Source of the DNA: Piezodorus guildinii
Lineage: Eukaryota > Arthropoda > Insecta > Hemiptera > Pentatomidae
Length of the DNA stretch: 64,000 nucleotides
NCBI GenBank assembly: GCA_023052935.1
Contig: CM041297.1
Span: 88,422,021 to 88,486,020, forward strand
Direction: 5' to 3'
The notes under the pieces were generated by a model. The model had not been told where the DNA came from. It saw only the letters and a program-made list of their open reading frames with translations, and searched no databases. Position numbers and translations under genes: made by a program. Below are positions 28,652 to 40,831 of this stretch, in pieces; the first letter of the stretch is position 1; the number at the start of each line of letters is the position of its first letter.

Positions 28652-29690
28652 TTGGGTTGGCAAATTTGTGAAAAGTCCAATCTGTTTTTATGCTCATTTT
28701 TACGTCACTATGATACACTTCTTATCTGTTTAATTAATCCCTAAGCCAGATTGTTTATTCTGTTTGTTATATGTCTACAACTATATCTGTTAACTCTTGT
28801 TGAAGACGTTTACTTCCGTGGGGCCCCCCAGTGATAACTCGGGAAACTTTCTAGACCCCAGGGGAACTTCCCATATCAGCCCCGCCTTCCTTTGTCTGAT
28901 AGCAAATCGGCAATTTCCAAAAAAAAAGGATTTTCGGAAAGAAGAGGGGGTGAGGTGATGAGGTTGGAAATTTAGAATCAGAGAAGGTCAGTCGAGTTCC
29001 AGCTACAAGAAGAGGAGAGTCGTATAGGAGGGACCGAAGAAGCAGAGATTCGAGAGAGGTCCGTTGGAGGATCTAAGAGTCCAGAAGGGATGCCTGAGAC
29101 AATTTCCACCTCCGCCAGCCAACTAAGTTTCAGAAGGTAACTTTTTATTGTAATATTGTTTGGCAAGGTCAACTTGAAGGAATCCCTCAGTATTCTCAGG
29201 CATTGTTTAAATAAATTGTATATGTGTAAGCTGATTTTAAATAATAATGTCATTTTTTAAAACCTGGTTTAATTTAATATTCCCCTGCATGCAATACCTA
29301 CTGGGATTGGTAAACACGATACCTTTGGAAAGGAAATCCAATGGTTTCATTAAATGTAGTCTATATATTGATTAAATATATCAATTAATCTAGTTTATTG
29401 AAGGTATCACTGCCTTAGAAAAACAGTCGGTCAAAAACATAGCAATGCCTACTGTACCCCCCAGTCAAAATTGGTTTGCCAAATTTCATTCAGGAAATTT
29501 TGACATCAATGATGTTTGCGAACATGAAATTGAAACAAGCAATGTTAAGGCCATTGTTCATCAAAATCAAATAATCAATAATGTTAAATAATGGTCAATA
29601 TATTATAAATTAAAATCAATTTTACGTCTGTAATACACTGAGTTTCATTTCATCCTGAAAAACCGTAAGGACTTATATGCCAACCCAATA
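28652..29690 (+). mobile_element. Decayed mariner relic carrying an inserted GC-rich block
   Basis: The ends are TTGGGTTGGCAAATTTG (28652 on) and, inverted, TTGGGTTGGCATATAAG (ending about 29690), with TA at each flank. Inside, bases 29466-29550 encode NWFAKFHSGNFDIND, the helix-turn-helix end of mariner transposases. The catalytic region is absent. A GC-rich block (28799-29280) separates the left end from the transposase remnant. It is located in the last intron of the host gene. Confidence 0.65.
28799..29280 (+). repeat. GC-richer block, possible solo LTR
   Basis: It starts TGTTGAAGACGTTTACTTCC, includes GGGGCCCCCC, has AATAAA near 29209, and is richer in GC than its surroundings. Start, composition and poly(A) signal are LTR-like, but a clear CA end and TSD were not found. 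Confidence 0.3.
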
Positions 29691-31602
29691 TAATACCGAG
29701 AAATTGAGGCATCTCTTGGAAAACAGAAGAAAAATTGTATTATTATTTGTTTTCTATTCTAGATGCAAGATTCTTTGAGATAATTCCATACCTTACATGT
29801 AATTTTTTGATGGCTTAGAGGATGCTCAAAATAAGCAACTTAAGGTAACAGATTACTAGGTTGGATCTGTAACCTCCAATATTTAATTTATAAGTATATT
29901 TTATATCAATAGCACTAATTCAATTATTTAATTACATTCAATACATATATAAAATCACAATTAATTATGTTATATAATTTTTTAAGTGTTGCTTGCTGTG
30001 TTTGATGATTCTAAATCTACATACAGTAAATTAGGGTTATAGTTAATAATGGTAATGTAAAACATTAATATTTCTTACACTTCAGTAAGATTTTATGTTT
30101 TAGTTTACATTCTTAATAATTTCTACTCCTCTTTTTTTCTAATTAATTAAATATACTCACCTCCACTGTACTAACCTTCAAATTAAATCTGAGTATTTCC
30201 CATCATTGACAATTTATAACATGAGTTGTAATGTATTTATAATATAACTTTAAATTAATTATATGTGCATAATAAATCACCACCACATCCAAAATAAAAT
30301 TTCTTAATTGTTCAATTTATTTTTTTTTTGGCTATGACTGATGTTTGACATTTGTTTAGATTGATTACTTTTTTTTCCAATCATTAATCATTTAACTAAG
30401 AAAATTCATATATTAAATTCAATGACTTTTGCTCAAATGCTATCAATATGCCAATGTCAATCTCATTTTCATTTTGCCCCCAAAACACATATACCTGTTA
30501 CATCATGCAAGTTAATATTTTCTACACCTCAATGTCAATATGTTAGAAATATTCACTTGATGGTAAATAGAAGAGAAATAATTACTTTTTTTGATTAATG
30601 TTAGAATAATATTAAATTGTCATTACTTAAAATGAATTTTGGAAACAATTATAGTTATATAATTTACAAAACATCATATAAAACTGTAATAAAATAAAGT
30701 ACCTACCTTCCCTATCGATATGTTAATAAATTTCAATAAATATGGATATTATCTTTTGTAAAAATTCAGTCTTACTTTTTTAAGCTGATTCCCTCAGGGC
30801 AATGCAATATTTATAAAAATACTGTTGTCAATATATTAAATTTCACCCTTAATTAAACAGTCATAAAAAATTTTTAATCAGTATGTTAATGTCATCTTTG
30901 AGTGGTTGGAAATGTCAGATGTCCAAGTGTAGTCAGTTGAGCCCTTGGCTGGACATTAATGTAACTAAAAAAATCAAATTATTAACACAGGGATAAATAA
31001 ATAAATTTGCAATCTAGGCTGATTAAATTTATTTTCCAAAATAGAAAATATTTTATAGCTGAATTGGAAAAATGTAAATAATTGAAAGCTACTTGATTTT
31101 TCCTGTTTCAGAAATCATTTTTGTTTATTTTGATAATTAAATATGAGATATACAAGTTATCATTGGAAAGTCGCTTTACACAAATCGTTCCAATATTTGG
31201 TCTATGAGCACTCTATTTAATGTATTTTCAAACTGGTTGATCCATTTTTATTTTATATCTAAGGAGACTGTTTCAGAATTTATTAATTTGTTTTGTTTTT
31301 CATGCTATTTGTGCAATGTTCATAAATATTTTGGGTTCAATTTTATAGTATTCTCTAATAAATCAAGGTCTACTAATCCTCTAAGGTAGTCCTCTAAGGT
31401 AATAAAGGTCTACTGAATCAAACTGTTTTATCATAAAATATTCAAATAAAATTATAGTAAAAAGAATTTAAGTGATTCAAATAACAGTCACCTCCCTTTC
31501 TGAACATTCATAGGACTAGAATAGTGAACAGAATTATATTTTAATCTTACAAGATAAGTAGGAGCTAAAATTAAACTAAAATTTCCATATAAAAACTTTT
31601 AC
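29691..31602. other. Last intron of the host gene, upstream part
   Basis: AT-rich intronic sequence with no further exon or recognisable element. It runs from the donor GAAG|GTAAAAG at 31603/31602 (minus strand). Confidence 0.5.
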
Positions 31603-31974
31603 CTTCTTTCTTTTGAATAGGATGATGAAGTCCCTGCTGGAGATGGTGAAGGTCATGGTGTGTGTGATGATGAACATCATGGTGTATCGTCGGTGGCTCG
31701 GCATAGTGACCAGCTGCCATCAACCAAGACTCTGGCGCACTGTGGAAAGCCGCTGTTGGGGGAAGGTAGTTGTTTGATGGAGGAGGTCCATTGTAATCAT
31801 ATGAATGTGACCCATGCCCAGGAGGTCCGTAGCTTGGAGCGGGAGCTGAAGGTTTACTACCGTGGCTGTCGTGGCCTGGAGGGCCATAACTGGTTGGAGG
31901 AGCTGCTGGAGGGTAATGGCCTCCGTGGGAGGAAGGTGGTGTGTATGAGTAGCCTGTGCTCCCTGTACCTGAGC
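31603..31974 (-). CDS. Host secreted-protein gene, Pro/Tyr/Gly/His-rich exon
   Basis: The acceptor TTTCCAG ends at 31975 and the donor GAAG|GTAAAAG begins at 31602. The exon enters with two bases completing a Gly codon and leaves after one base, consistent with both neighbours. It encodes about 123 residues: a Gly/Ser/Thr linker (GSGTGSTGYSYTPP), two SYGPPGH repeats (TSYGPPGHDSHG and PSYGPPGHGSHS), then a His-rich stretch (HHDVHHHTHHDLHH). This low-complexity, Tyr-rich composition is common in insect cuticle, chorion or silk-like extracellular proteins and suggests a structural or metal-binding role; that is inference. The mariner at 32067-33351 ends 92 bp upstream of the acceptor. Confidence 0.85.
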
Positions 31975-32066
31975 CTGGAAATTAGAAATATATTATTTAT
32001 AATGGCTGCATGTGTGCCCTACATCACATTTTATGGTTATTATTTTATAAAATATATTTATAACTA

Positions 32067-33351
32067 TCGGGCTGATGCGAAATTAATGCAGGTTTCCTCT
32101 ATTGCAATATCTTAATTCCAATTGTGTAAACAAAGCTAATCCTAACATTGATCATTATTATACCAAAACAAACCTTATCTAATACCCTCTCTTTCACCAT
32201 GAATTTGTTTAGTAAAATCGTTTTGTTCAGTGTGTTCAAAGGTCTTGAATCGAAAATGTCAAAGTGCGATTTTCGTCAAATTTATTTTTACGAATTTAAA
32301 TTAGGGCGCAGCGCTGCGCAAACGGCTCGTAATATTAATGAAGTGTGGGGTCAGGGGGCTATTAATGAGTGCACGGTGCAGCGTTGGTTCCAGAAGTTTC
32401 GCAGAGGAGATTTCGACCTCGAAGACAAGGAAGGTCGGGGCCGTCATCTTGCTCTGGACAACGACCAGCTGAGGTCAAAAGTGGAAGAAGACCCAACCAA
32501 AACCACACGAGAAATGGCGGCGAAATCGGTGTGAACCAATCCACAGTTGTACGCCACTTGGAAGCAATTGGTAAGGTAAAAAAGTTGGCCAAGTGGGTGC
32601 CACACCAATTAAACGACCACCAAAAAAATCGCCGCTTTGAAATCTGCTCCATGCTTGTGACACGCAATAAAAATGATCCATTTCTCGATCGCATTGTGAC
32701 GTGCGATGAAAAATGGATCTTATACGACAACAGAAGGCGTTCTAGCCAATGGCTGGGCAAAGATGAACAACCAAAACCTTTCCCGAAGCCCAACCTGCAC
32801 CCAAAAAAGGTTATGGTCACAGTTTGGTGGTATAATGCTGGTGTTATTCACTACAGCTTTCTCAATCGAGGTGAGACTATAACTGCTGACAAGTACTGTC
32901 AAGAAATTGACAGCATGAATCAAAAATTGCAACGTCTTTGCCCAGCATTGATGAATCGGAAGGGGCCGATCCTGCTCCACGATAACGCCAGACCACACGT
33001 TGCACAACCAACGCTTCGACGACTGCACGAGTTGGGCTACGAAGTTCTCCAACATCCACCTTATTCACCTGACCTCTCTCCTACAGACTTCCACTTTTTC
33101 AGGCATCTGGACAACTTTTTGAGGGAGAAAAATTTTCAAAACCAGGACGACATTGAAAATTCTTTTCGTGATTTCATTGAGTCCAGGGATTCGGATTTTT
33201 TTTCTGGTGGAATAAGAAAGCTTGTTGAACGTTGGCAAAAGTGCATTGATTCAGATGGAAATTACTTTGATTAAATATATATGGTTAAAGTAAAGATATG
33301 GCGTATTTACAATACCTACTAAAAACCTGCATTAATTTTGCATCAACCCAA
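32067..33351 (+). mobile_element. Full-length mariner (cecropia-like) in a host intron
   Basis: The 1,285-bp element has inverted ends of about 29 bp (left TCGGGCTGATGCGAAATTAA; right, inverted, TTGGGTTGATGCAAAATTAA) and TA duplications at 32065-32066 and 33352-33353. Length, ends and transposase match the mariner family. The protein is strikingly like Hsmar1/SETMAR-type sequences, placing it near the cecropia subfamily (family knowledge, not a search). It lies antisense in the host gene's second resolved intron, next to the 3' splice site. Confidence 0.93.
32256..33274 (+). pseudogene. Mariner transposase with one frameshift
   Basis: The ATG at 32256 begins MSKCDFRQIYFYEFKLGRSA, the N-terminal HTH domain. 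The frame shifts near 32515-32525, by what looks like a one-base loss, and continues in another frame to TAA at 33272. The catalytic triad is present: D in VTCDEKWILYD, D in LLHDNARPHVAQ, and D in YSPDLSPTDFHFF, as DD34D. WVPHQL and the YFD-like end are also conserved. Apart from the shift, the roughly 340-residue protein is nearly complete, suggesting a fairly young copy that can no longer make transposase. Confidence 0.9.
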
Positions 33352-34660
33352 TAGCTGTTGTCGACGACTTCGTCTGCGTCAATTTCTGTTATTATGATCG
33401 CTATTAAGAAGTTATTAAAAGAATATATTTTAAAGTACTTCTGCATAAATGACATTTTTAGTTTTATTTTTTGTGGCAGAAGAACACACTAATTTTCTCC
33501 ACAAACCCGATCTATAGGTAAAACGATTCCTACGTGTTTAAATGTTTACCCCTCTGATATATTAATTGTTGTGCCAAAAGATAAATTAATGGGAAATTGA
33601 ATTATTTTAAAATTAAAAGGTAAATCATTTGGATGCGAGGTTAATTTTCCCCATTTTTTTCCAGATTTTCAACTGATTCTTCACTCCTATTGCTCGCAGC
33701 ATGATGTTATATAGCCTTCCTCGATAAATGGACTATCCAACGTAAAAATAATTTTTTGATTCGAACCAGTAACCTTTGATGGCTATTCAAAAAAATAGGC
33801 ATAGGGAGTGATGACCCTATCCCATAAAGTGTCATCGAATATCGGGGTTTGGAAACTTAAGAAACCATACTGCCTGGCCAAGGGCATTCAAGGCCTGCCC
33901 GCCACCCAAAAAAAAAAAATTAAGTCCATATGGCTCAGAGAAGTGAAGGGTGAACCGGTCCATCTCAGCGTTTCTTCAAACCTTTTCTGATAAGGATTTA
34001 CAGGCCATAACCAAATAGAGAAATAGAAGACAAAATAAGGATAAGAAAATGGAGCTTGATCAGGCCCATCTTAAAGATAAAAGAAGGCATGGCCTGGGAA
34101 GCTATAGAGTGGAAATCCTAAGGACAGCCTTAATTCAGAAGACAAAAGCAGACTTCTTGGATAAGCTCTATCCTCAATAAAGCTTAGAGTCTAAATCAGA
34201 CTTGGGCAACCCTCTAGGAAATGGCTCTAGATGATAAAAGGAACAATAATTTGTCTAGGCCCAACATAGGATTAAAGGAAATAAGTCAAAGTATAATAGC
34301 TATATCCCATTTTCATTATGGTAATATTATCTTTGCACATTTTATCTATTAACAAGCAGTTTAAAAAACACAGTTACATTGCATTAAATTAAAACACCCT
34401 ATTTTTTATTTTACTATAACACCAAATCTGAATGGCAAACTATTGCTTTATATATCAGAGGTTAACATAATTCCAATTGTTCTCTTTGCAAACTAATCTT
34501 TTTGTAGTGTGATAGCATTAAAATGCTAAATCATATAGTTATTGGAATGCTAAATATAATTTAAATTTTCTTCTGATCAGATATCCTCTGAGGCATAGTC
34601 ATAATTTTTTTAAAATGATTTTTAATTAAAATTCATTGAATAAATTAATACTGAATATAC
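33352..34660. other. Host gene intron, upstream of the mariner
   Basis: AT-rich intron sequence. No exon or repeat was recognised, apart from short A-runs near 33908. Confidence 0.5.
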
Positions 34661-34916
34661 CTGTGCTGCTGTGGTCATAACTAGACATATGGACTGGTGT
34701 TAGAAGTGCTTTGGTGGCCAGGTGCTTTCCGAACTCTGAGATGGCACCTCCTTTAGTCTCCAACAGCTTTCCTTTGGCCTCCACCAAATGACCCTTCACC
34801 TTGATCAACTGTCCACTGAGGGCGATCACTCCACCGGTGATGGCTTTAATGGACTGAAGTAAGGCGCTGAGGATAGCCTTCTTGAATGACCAAAGGCTGA
34901 ATGACTTAGTTTTATA
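34661..34916 (-). CDS. Host secreted-protein gene, amphipathic Lys/Gly-rich exon
   Basis: The acceptor CCCATTTTCAG ends at 34917 and the donor ACAG|GTATAT starts at 34660. It encodes 85 codons plus one base. The residues form a hydrophobic/basic segment: SFSLWSFKKAILSALLQSIK, then GGVIALSGQLIKVKGHLVEA, then KGKLLETKGGAISEFGKHLA. The regular K-G spacing and alternating hydrophobics suggest a long amphipathic helix or membrane- or self-association segment in a secreted protein. I do not recognise the family. The phase fits PPPLD before it and the Gly-rich exon after it. Confidence 0.85.
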
Positions 34917-35354
34917 CTGAAAAATGGGCACAAATAATAATTATAAATTAAAATTGTGAAAGGTAATATATCTAACTTTTCAAAAAATGCAATTATTACA
35001 AATTAAGTAATTTGTTTTTTGAAAAGCCTTACAGATTTAATGTAAAATGTCCATTAGAAGTACAGACATGTAATTCAATAGCACACTTTTTATATGATAG
35101 TTCAGAAAATGTGATCTATTGAAAAAAAATGTCTTACTTGAGCATAAAACCTCTTTAACTGTTTACATTACAAGATAATGGCATTGCTCTATTAGATTAC
35201 AATATATTCATGTAAGTTATTAAAAGTTGTTTACAATAATTTGCATTTATAATATATTATTGATCGTAAGAGTCAATTATATATTACAAATAATTATGAA
35301 TGAAACTTCCAGCCTAAACTAACTAGACAAATAATGACGCAATTGCTATCATGT

Positions 35355-35504
35355 CTATGTGTCATTTTCTTCTGTGTGTGGGACCTTGCTGGTCCAGGAT
35401 CTTGCAACTGTCAGGATGTCCTCTTCAGATAACAATGTTAATGAAACTAACCCAACAGTCTTCAAGACCTTCTCATTGCCATCCAGAATTGTGATATGTG
35501 TCTT
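35355..35504 (-). other. Possible alternative or relic terminal exon
   Basis: The acceptor-like tract TTTTTTTTGCACAAG ends at 35505. It is followed in phase 0, the phase required after the donor at 36944, by 49 open codons (THITILDGNEKVLKTVGLVS, then LTLLSEEDILTVARSW) and TAG. The LxLLxxxxEED[IL] pattern loosely echoes LILLKPVKEEDL in the terminal exon 27775-27624. It could give a short isoform or be an old duplicated exon. The acceptor AAG is not optimal and chance cannot be excluded. Confidence 0.3.
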
Positions 35505-36943
35505 CTTGTGCAAAAAAAATTACAGGAAAATACTAATTTAGTTACTTATTAAAAAGTTGAGGAAGTTCATGTTATTGTATATTATCACTTATGTTTGTAA
35601 AAATGATAATATTATTAAATGATATTAATATAAATGATAAATATATAATATATGTTATATTAGTGATGATATAACGTGAACTTTATTGTATGTATATTTT
35701 TTATCACAATAAAACTTTTTTTTCTTCTTTTTCTACCTATGCCAACTCTTCACTCACTTACTTTTGATATAAAATGAATATGATTGTGATATAATTCTAT
35801 ATTAAAAAAAAAAAAAAAATATTAATTAAAATATTTGTGTGAATAAAAAAATATTTTTCACATTATCTGCGTTACTTTAGTATTGAATTGCATTATCCTA
35901 TCAAATATATCCAATGCCTAAAATATGTTTCAAAACCAGATGTTGACCTCTTTGATAGAAAACTCCTTTATTAATATTTTTTTCAAACATATCTTCTGAA
36001 GAATGTCTAATATTTTTTAATCATAATATCAGTTTAATTTTTAATGTTTGATTTTTCTTTATAAAATTTCACGTTAAGAGGTGCTACCATTACTAAAGCT
36101 TTACCTTACCCAGTTTTAATAGAAAAACAAAAAATTGTATAACAAATAGTGACCTGATCATACATAATAATTATTTAATACTGTTCATAGGCATCAATAA
36201 AAATAATTATAGATCAGTTCTAATTGTCCAGTTTTATTCTTTGATGCACATCTCATGTTTTATCTTAGCTCTTCTTCCATCTCCATTTAATGCTACCTAT
36301 CATAAGAAAGAATATTTTAATGCAATCATCAAGTTGATGCGACTTAATGCCACTTCATTTTTTTTTAATGGCACCCTGATATTACTTTTATTATTAGTTA
36401 TCAGTGAATAAAACTTTTGAAAGTTAATGTGGATGGGTCAATGAGTAATGAAATCTCTTATGCCTCACATCAATTAATCAATCCTTTGGTGAAAAATATG
36501 TTGAAGGAACTTGAATAAGGCAGACTTCTTACATAAGAAATCCTATGATAAGACACTGAGGAGGTGGTATTCTATATTTAATTAAAACATTTTTAACAAA
36601 CACCTGAACAGGTTTCAGTCCTGGTTTACGAAATAGGTTGATGAACCACTTATCAGATCCTAGCTTTAATGGGTGAAGATTAATAGATTCATCAATTAAT
36701 CTAGATGATTTAGTGGTTGATATATTATCTGTCATCCAACTGGATCTGGTGCTTTTTCTCTGTAGAATGTTATCTGATGTTATAACTATTTGGGGTGAAT
36801 GGGCATTAATAATGAGCAGAAATAGGTTATTACAAAATGCATTATGTAAGAAGGTCCATGAAGCTAGCTTTGATTGATTGATATATATTGTTTACGGTAA
36901 ATTGTTTTACCATTTACTTCTCAAGGAGGTGGCAATTACTTAC

Positions 36944-37180
36944 ATCTAAAGGAGGTGGGCCGTATTCATCATGATGTTCATCTTTGGGCGAGGACCCGCT
37001 AAACCTCTTGGTGGCCTCATGCCTCCTGTTCCTTAGGATCTCTTCTTGAGCTATCGCTTCATCAACCAATGCCTCTAACATTGCCTGTTCATCAGGACCA
37101 AGAGTCAGACCTTGCGGAGGAGGTGGTATCGCTGGTGCGGCCAAGCAGTCCACCGTCAGCCAAAGAACCAGCAGTGTCAC
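36944..37180 (-). CDS. Host secreted-protein gene, signal-peptide exon (first resolved)
   Basis: The acceptor TTCTGTTGACAG ends at 37181, and the donor GAT|GTAAGT begins at 36943. Translation starts mid-protein with VTLLVLWLTVDCLAAPAIPP, the hydrophobic core and probable cleavage region (CLA-AP) of a signal peptide, so the initiator Met must be in an upstream exon not identified here. An acidic stretch (LGPDEQAMLEALVDEAIAQE) and a charged, His/Tyr/Pro-containing region ending YGPPPLD follow. Joined by phase with 34916-34661, 31974-31603 and 27775-27624 it gives about 338 residues. The protein appears to be a secreted insect protein of unknown family, perhaps extracellular-matrix related. This is the only convincing non-transposon gene in the window. 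Confidence 0.85.
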
Positions 37181-39470
37181 CTGTCAACAGAAGGCTTAAT
37201 TTAATCGACAGACATACACATAGTATTAAAATTTTTCTCAAAATTCATTACTACTAATTTATTAAAACTAGTGAAACTCAAAGTATTAATAATAATAATA
37301 ATAAAAATAATTTCTTTATTTATTCTGGGACAAGTCCCTTTAGAATAATACAATATACAATAATGAGAGAATTAATGTCTTAGAGTAAGATTAAAAAAAA
37401 AAGAAAGAAATATACAATGAATAATAAGTAAAAAAGAAACCATAAGAGAAATGACAAAAATAAAAAAATTATAAAACAGTATATATCTTCGAAAACTAAT
37501 GGCTGTAAAAATATTTGTAAAAAAAAGATATATGATGATTAAAGAATATAATAATTAAATAATTATCATATTTCCATACATAACCTAGACTAAAAAATAA
37601 AATAAAATTCTTACTTAGTTAAAAAAATAAAAAACACTTCTTTAACTTTTTCTATTTACATATTTTCATGGAACTGGATCATTCAGGATTGTTTGGAAAT
37701 TGAATGGACAGGAGGTAATGGAATAGACAAGGTTTAAAAGTGGGAAGGGTAGTAGAATTACGGATATCAGAAGGAATAGAGTTCCATATGTAAGAGGATC
37801 GGATTATGAAAAATCTGTCGAAAGCAGCGGTTCGATGGGGCGCAATATACAAATCAGAAGGCTGTATACAGGTGTTGCGGGAATGTATTGAGGATTTGAA
37901 TAATAAGAGATCAGAGATGTATGATGGACGGCGGAATCAGATAACTTGATAGACGAAGGAAGACAGGAAGTATTTTCGACGGTAGGATTACTATTATTAC
38001 TGTTACTATCGAAGAGATTTTGTTGTCTATACCTCTTCAACCTTTTAAATAAAATCCATTGCCTCCAAGTATTAATATTACATGTTTTCTCATCCCAGCT
38101 CTCTCTCTCTTTATATTTCGATTGCTACATTTACTATATATCACAAGGATTGAATAGTATGAAATGTATGTTGGTAAAATCAGACTATCTGTTATGAATA
38201 AAATCTCTGAATGTTAAATAAAAAATTAAAATAATTTTTAAATCAAAACTTCAGTGTGGTTTGCGCATCACACATTTCCCTCTTATAACTCAAGATTGAG
38301 CAAAAATTAATTTATACTTAAGGAAGATTAGTGAAATTTTAAATTTTCCATTTGATATTTCCGTGAATGTTTCTTAATTTATAATAGTTCAAAATATTTC
38401 TAACCAATATATTTCAAATACACTTGGAAACCAAAAAGCACCTGATGGATTTCTGAGGGATTAACAAATTTCCACACAGGAGTTTCTTAATAAACTGGTT
38501 TAGAAAACAGGAAGATAGCCATTTCCAAATAGATATCTTGGAACATTAATAGGCTGATCCAGGATAGGATAGTTATATAATCTATAATCTGTAGTTTCTC
38601 AGTAGGATGCATTTCATTTGCACTTCACACTAATTAAATAATGAAACGTTGCATGTCTTAGTATTGCATGCTGCAGTATGCTGTTAAGTATCATTTAATA
38701 TTAGTATGGTACTACGAAGACTTCTTTTTTGCTTGCTATCGTGTAGCAATAAGTTTCAGAATTGAGTATTATATGACTAAGTTTCTCATTACATTATTGG
38801 TATGTCCATAATAAAAATATTATACTTCATTTAAGAAAATTAGATTATATATTTTGAACTTTGCTGTTTAAATTATGATGCAAAGCATATAAAATTTATT
38901 GGTGAAGTGGGGGAAGGATCCAATGATGGAATTGCAGAATAAGTCTTTCCCTTACAAAAACAAAAAAATACTGTTGGCGATGAATCATATATTCATTATG
39001 TATAGTTTTTTGTGGATCTTATTACTGTCTGACATTTTAACTTAAGAGGAAATTTGATTATTATTTTCCTATTAATGGGAAGTTAGAAAAATAATGAAAT
39101 CAAGATCAAAATTTCATAGGACTGTAAATGTTTTAATTCTTATTAAATACTTAATAATCCTTACAGAGCATTATCTAAGCTTGTTAAATCCCATTTGAAA
39201 TAAAAAAAGCCTAAATATTTGTTTCAAAACTGAAAGTGTCCTATGAAATTTACATAATTGTAATGCATTACTGGAAAAACGATTTCACAGCCCTCAAAGC
39301 AACTCGTGAAATTTTAAATGTGAATGGAAAGGTTTCCTTGACTGAATGGCATTTATTTGAAATATTAAGCAATGGAAATAGGATGGAAAGGAAGAAGAGC
39401 TCCAGGTGACCATTAATGGATATTGAAAAGGTTTTGCAGGAAGGTGTTGAGTCAAATCCATCCACAAGTA
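37181..39470. other. Upstream region/first intron of the host gene, with repeat relics
   Basis: The first exon of the host gene should lie here or beyond but was not found. AAT repeats lie at 37289-37303. A CTTTATTTATTCTGGGACAA block (37313-37345) resembles 5417-5452. Bases 37680-37960, with GAATAGAGTTCCATATGTAA, look like a decayed dispersed repeat on the minus strand. Confidence 0.4.
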
Positions 39471-39481
39471 CTTGCAAACTT

Positions 39482-40831
39482 TTTTTTTTTTTTTTTTTCT
39501 TAGCCCCTTATTTTTTTTTTCTTCTAAGCTCCTGCAATGTTGGTAAGTTCTCCTTTTTCTGCAATCGTGCATTTTAAGGAGTTGCAAATCTTTAACGTAA
39601 CTTCTGGAGAGTAATAACATTATGAATAATAATTCAGGTGATGGGGCTCACCTTCTAGTTTGTTTCGGCCTTACTACTAAAACTTAAACTAATTTATTTA
39701 TTTGTTGAGTTTCTGCCATCGCTGAGGTATTCCTGGGGGTTTTAGTTGATTAAATATAGGGTTATTTACAAATTTCGTTGATTCGAAAAACTTTAAATTC
39801 CTCTCACTCATAAAATTTTTAATTGTTGGCATTTTCATCTCTTCATGTAATTTCTTTGTTTTTACTCTTTGGAATATCGTCCCTTTTGCGATTCTTCTTA
39901 GAATGCCGTTTTGAAATGCCTGGACATTTTTTTCCGTTGATTTCGCTACGTGTGGAAAAAGTTGTGAGCCATACAACAGTGACGGACGAAGAATTGTTTT
40001 GTATATCATCGCTTTTAGTCGGAGAGATATACTTGGAGATGAAATCAAATGGTTAAGCCTAAACATTTTTCGCCTTACAGATTTAATTTTTTTAGAAAAG
40101 TGGACTGAAAATTTTAAGTGTCTGTCGAACGTGATTCCAAGATATACAATATTTTTAGACAGTTTAATTTGGCAATTATTGAGATTAAATCCTGAAGGAA
40201 GTTTTTTCTTACCCTTCTGGAACGAATAAACAATAGCCTTTGTTTTGTCAGAATTAATTTCTATGTTTAGCCACTTTAGCTCTAAAGCTATTTTTTGACA
40301 GGCACTTTGGGACTGTTTGAGAGCCGTACTGGCATTGGAGCTGCTGCTCGTGACTGCAATATCGTCGGCAAAAGCTAATACAGTGGCTTTCTCGTACTTC
40401 CTTCCAACGATGTCAGAAGTGTAAATGGAGAACAATATAGGAGACAGCACTGCTCCTTGTGGAACACCACATGTAAGTGGTACCGAACCGGAGAGCTCTT
40501 CCGCAACTTTTACAGCTAAGTAGCGATTGCTCAAAAACGATTTAATGACGAATACAGTTGTTCCGGACACTCTCGTTCAATCAGTTTTTGGCAGAGGATT
40601 TCGTGAGTCACAGAGTCGAAAACTTTAGAACAGTCGAGGGCTATCATAGCAGTTGCCTTGTTCGAGTTTAAGTTCCTGGTCACCTCATTGTGCAGTTTAA
40701 CCAAACAATGTTTTGTGCTCAATTGAGATTGAAACCCTGCTTGTTCCGGTGGGATTATCTCATTTTGATCGCAGAACATCCTTAGGTAATTAAGGATCGT
40801 TTTCTCAAATTTCAAACGAGCGTTCTCGCAA
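39482..40831 (-). mobile_element. 5'-truncated Jockey-like LINE with RT, minus strand
   Basis: The TSD CTTGCAAACTT lies at 39471-39481 and 40832-40842. A poly(A) tail is seen as poly(T) at 39482-39500. The coding part reads QAGFQSQLSTKHCLVKLHNE and ALDCSKVFDSVTHEILCQKL, then after a frameshift near 40565 continues FLSNRYLAVKVAEELSGSVP, GVPQGAVLSPILFSIYTSDI and LAFADDIAVTSS (RT catalytic FADD) to a stop at about 39698. These are RT motifs of Jockey/CR1-type LINEs. The endonuclease is absent. A roughly 200-bp 3' UTR follows. The frameshift and truncation make it inactive. It lies upstream of the host gene, on the same strand. Confidence 0.88.

Noticed and set aside
31660..32115. Plus-strand open frame over the His-rich exon
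   Set aside because: It is the complement of the host exon 31974-31603. The minus strand has splice sites, phase agreement and meaningful repeats.
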